A stretch of 7,089 bases of DNA from an uncultured Collinsella sp. (lineage in GTDB: Bacteria > Actinomycetota > Coriobacteriia > Coriobacteriales > Coriobacteriaceae), in the NCBI GenBank assembly GCA_900752345.1, contig CAADVA010000188.1, positions 1 through 7,089 of the forward strand, given 5' to 3'. A model generated the notes under the pieces. The model was not told the origin of the DNA. It saw only the letters and a list, made by a program, of their open reading frames with translations, and searched no databases. Shown piece by piece: positions 5,970 through 7,089 of the stretch; positions within the stretch are counted from its first letter, which is position 1, and each line of letters starts with the position of its first letter. Position numbers and translations under genes: made by a program.

Positions 5970-5987
5970 GTTATGAGTACGTTAACA
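5970..5987. promoter_or_regulatory. LacI-type operator copy 2, over the galK promoter
   Basis: GTTATGAGTACGTTAACA is the inverted form of the same site and matches copy 3 over all 18 bases. It overlaps the candidate extended -10 box TGTTATGAG (5969-5977), so bound repressor would directly block galK transcription. Confidence 0.7.
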
Positions 5988-6000
5988 TAGCCCGTAACGT

Positions 6001-6030
6001 GCGGCATCGTGAACACTTGGTTCATGCCGC
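6001..6030 (+). other. Hairpin-forming repeat in the galK leader
   Basis: GCGGCAT (6001-6007) pairs with ATGCCGC (6024-6030). The pairing can extend with GAAC/GTTC inside, after a 3-base bulge. It lies between operator copies 2 and 3 and would be in the galK mRNA leader if transcription starts near 5984. It could be an RNA hairpin or the site of another regulator. Confidence 0.35.
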
Positions 6031-6037
6031 TTCAAGT

Positions 6038-6055
6038 TGTTAACGTACTCATAAC
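6038..6055. promoter_or_regulatory. LacI-type operator copy 3, in the galK leader
   Basis: TGTTAACGTACTCATAAC is the exact 18-base reverse complement of copy 2 (5970-5987). Its centre is 64 bp from that of copy 2, about six helical turns, so two repressor dimers would face the same side of the DNA. It lies about 40 bases before the galK start codon, downstream of the likely promoter, like an internal operator. Confidence 0.7.
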
Positions 6056-6095
6056 GGCGCAAAACTTACCCGTACGCGCCAAGGAAAGGACTCCC

Positions 6096-7089
6096 ATGAC
6101 CACCCCCGACGAAAAGACATTCGCCACGCTCACCAAGCTGTTTGAGGAGGAGTTTGGGGCCATCGGCGATCGCCAGGTGCTCTATGTGCACGCGCCCGGC
6201 CGCTCCGAGATCAGTGGCAACCACACCGACCACGAGGGCGGCCACGTCATCGCCGGCTCGCTCGATGTCGCTGTCGACGGCATCGCCGTGGCAACCGACT
6301 CCAACAAGGTCCGCGTCGCCGACGAGGGCTATCCCACGTTTGAGATGACGCTCGACACGCTGGGTATTCAAGAGTCCGAGAAGGGAACGTCTGCGAGCCT
6401 CGTCCGCGGCATGGCCCACGAAATCGCTGCTCTGGGCGTTGAGCCCCAGGGCTTCGACTTCGCCTTCACCTGCTCTGTCCCCTCGGGCGGCGGCCTTTCG
6501 AGCTCTGCTGCTGTCGAGGCGGCATACGGTCGCGCCATGGAGACGCTCTGGGGCGCACCCGCCATCGAGCCCGTCGCGCTCGCCCAGATGAGCCAGCGCA
6601 CCGAGAACAACTATTACGGCAAGCCCTGCGGTCTGATGGACCAGGCCGCCGTTTGCTTGGGCGGCCTCGCCTACATGGACTTTGAGGATCAGGCCCAGCC
6701 TAAAACCCAGAAGCTCGAGCTCAACTTTGAGGATCACGGTTACGCGCTCGTGCTCGTTAAGGTCGGTGCCGATCACGTGGCAGCCACCGACGACTACGCC
6801 GCCGTTCCGCGCGAGATGCAGGACGTCGCCGCCGAGTTTGGCAAGGAACGCCTGTGCGAGGTCGATGTTGCCGACTTTGACGCCAAGCTCCCCGAGCTGC
6901 GCGCCAAGCTGGGCGACCGCGCCTGCCTGCGCGCCGTTCACTACTGGTACGAGAACGGCCTGGTCGATAAGCGCTGGGCGGCCCTGAACGCCGGCGACAT
7001 CGACCAGTTCCTGGTCCTGACGCGCGAGTCCGGCGCCAGCTCTGCCATGTACCTGCAGAATGTCGTCGCCAAGCTGGGCTCCGAGCAGC
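6096..7089 (+). CDS. galK: Galactokinase (GHMP kinase family), 3' end beyond the window
   Basis: Galactokinase phosphorylates galactose at C1 with ATP, the entry step of the Leloir pathway. The visible 331 residues include the N-terminal sugar-binding signature APGRSEISGNHTDHEGG (33-49), the GHMP phosphate-binding loop PSGGGLSSSAAVE (129-141), and CGLMDQAA (178-185) with the probable catalytic base Asp182. VGADHVAATDDYAAVPREM (223-241) and ESGASSAMYLQNV (311-323) follow. The third GHMP motif would lie beyond the right edge. The signature differs from classical GalK, which has GRVNLIGEHTD: Ser-Glu replaces Val-Asn and Asn42 replaces the sugar-contacting Glu. I recall this GGNHTDH-like variant from galactokinase-annotated proteins of gut Firmicutes and Coriobacteria. 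The ATG at 6096 follows AAGGA (6086-6090) with five bases between. It probably lies under control of the divergent LacI-type regulator. A related sugar kinase specificity remains possible. Confidence 0.94.
   Translation, partial: MTTPDEKTFATLTKLFEEEFGAIGDRQVLYVHAPGRSEISGNHTDHEGGHVIAGSLDVAVDGIAVATDSNKVRVADEGYPTFEMTLDTLGIQESEKGTSASLVRGMAHEIAALGVEPQGFDFAFTCSVPSGGGLSSSAAVEAAYGRAMETLWGAPAIEPVALAQMSQRTENNYYGKPCGLMDQAAVCLGGLAYMDFEDQAQPKTQKLELNFEDHGYALVLVKVGADHVAATDDYAAVPREMQDVAAEFGKERLCEVDVADFDAKLPELRAKLGDRACLRAVHYWYENGLVDKRWAALNAGDIDQFLVLTRESGASSAMYLQNVVAKLGSEQ

Larger units (their letters stand above)
5758..6095. promoter_or_regulatory. Divergent lacI-type/galK control region
   Basis: This 338-base gap contains three operator-like sites (listed separately), an extended -10 box for galK, a small inverted repeat ACGG-caata-CCGT (5904-5916) and a hairpin-forming repeat (6001-6030). 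The best galK promoter is TGTTATGAG at 5969-5977, which overlaps the middle operator. It would start transcription near 5984 and give a leader of about 110 bases. No clear promoter for the regulator was identified; TATAAA-like sequence occurs on the minus strand near 5890-5896. Confidence 0.7.

Noticed and set aside
5758..6095. Riboswitch in the long galK leader
   Set aside because: The repeats are explained by LacI-type operators and one simple hairpin; no known riboswitch core was recognised.
6066..6941. Long open frame on - opposite galK (291 codons)
   Set aside because: Antisense shadow of a protein with clear GHMP kinase motifs; composition is the typical Gly/Ala/Val/Leu shadow pattern.

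Overview
The window looks like a chromosomal segment of a high-GC, anaerobic actinobacterium, most likely a gut Coriobacteriia member such as Collinsella. This is an inference. It rests on the GC-rich third codon positions, a flavodiiron oxygen-scavenging protein, a galactokinase of the divergent type I associate with gut anaerobes, and the general look of the proteins. No rRNA, tRNA, CRISPR array, insertion sequence or phage gene is visible.

Layout from left to right: (1) A Vsr-type mismatch endonuclease on + (to 662), whose frame is open to the left edge and which carries a long basic N-terminal extension. (2) About 700 bases with no confident gene, holding two doubtful small tandem ORFs (758-913, 916-1125) and a striking compound stem-loop (1209-1331) that contains a bidirectional terminator. 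(3) A class II ketose-bisphosphate aldolase of the GatY/KbaY/FbaA family on - (1366-2223), divergent from a DeoR-family repressor on + (2558-3361), with a 334-base shared regulatory region. (4) A 74-base convergent gap with a strong hairpin. (5) A flavodiiron protein on - (3436-4596) with its own extended -10 promoter. (6) A LacI-family regulator on - (4726-5757), divergent from a galactokinase on + (6096 to beyond the right edge). Their shared intergenic region holds three copies of one operator-like sequence.

Functionally, two regulator/enzyme pairs for sugar metabolism flank an oxygen-defence gene. The LacI-type protein probably controls galK (Leloir galactose entry) and perhaps itself through the three TGTTAACGTACTC sites. 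The DeoR-type protein probably controls the aldolase. Whether that aldolase cleaves fructose-1,6-bisphosphate, tagatose-1,6-bisphosphate or a related ketose phosphate cannot be settled from sequence alone. None of the main genes looks broken; vsr (left) and galK (right) run into the window edges.

I found no clear new defence or mobile system. The most unusual items are the three-operator control region of galK, the 123-base compound hairpin downstream of the aldolase, the Asn in place of Glu in the galactokinase signature, and the extended Vsr protein.
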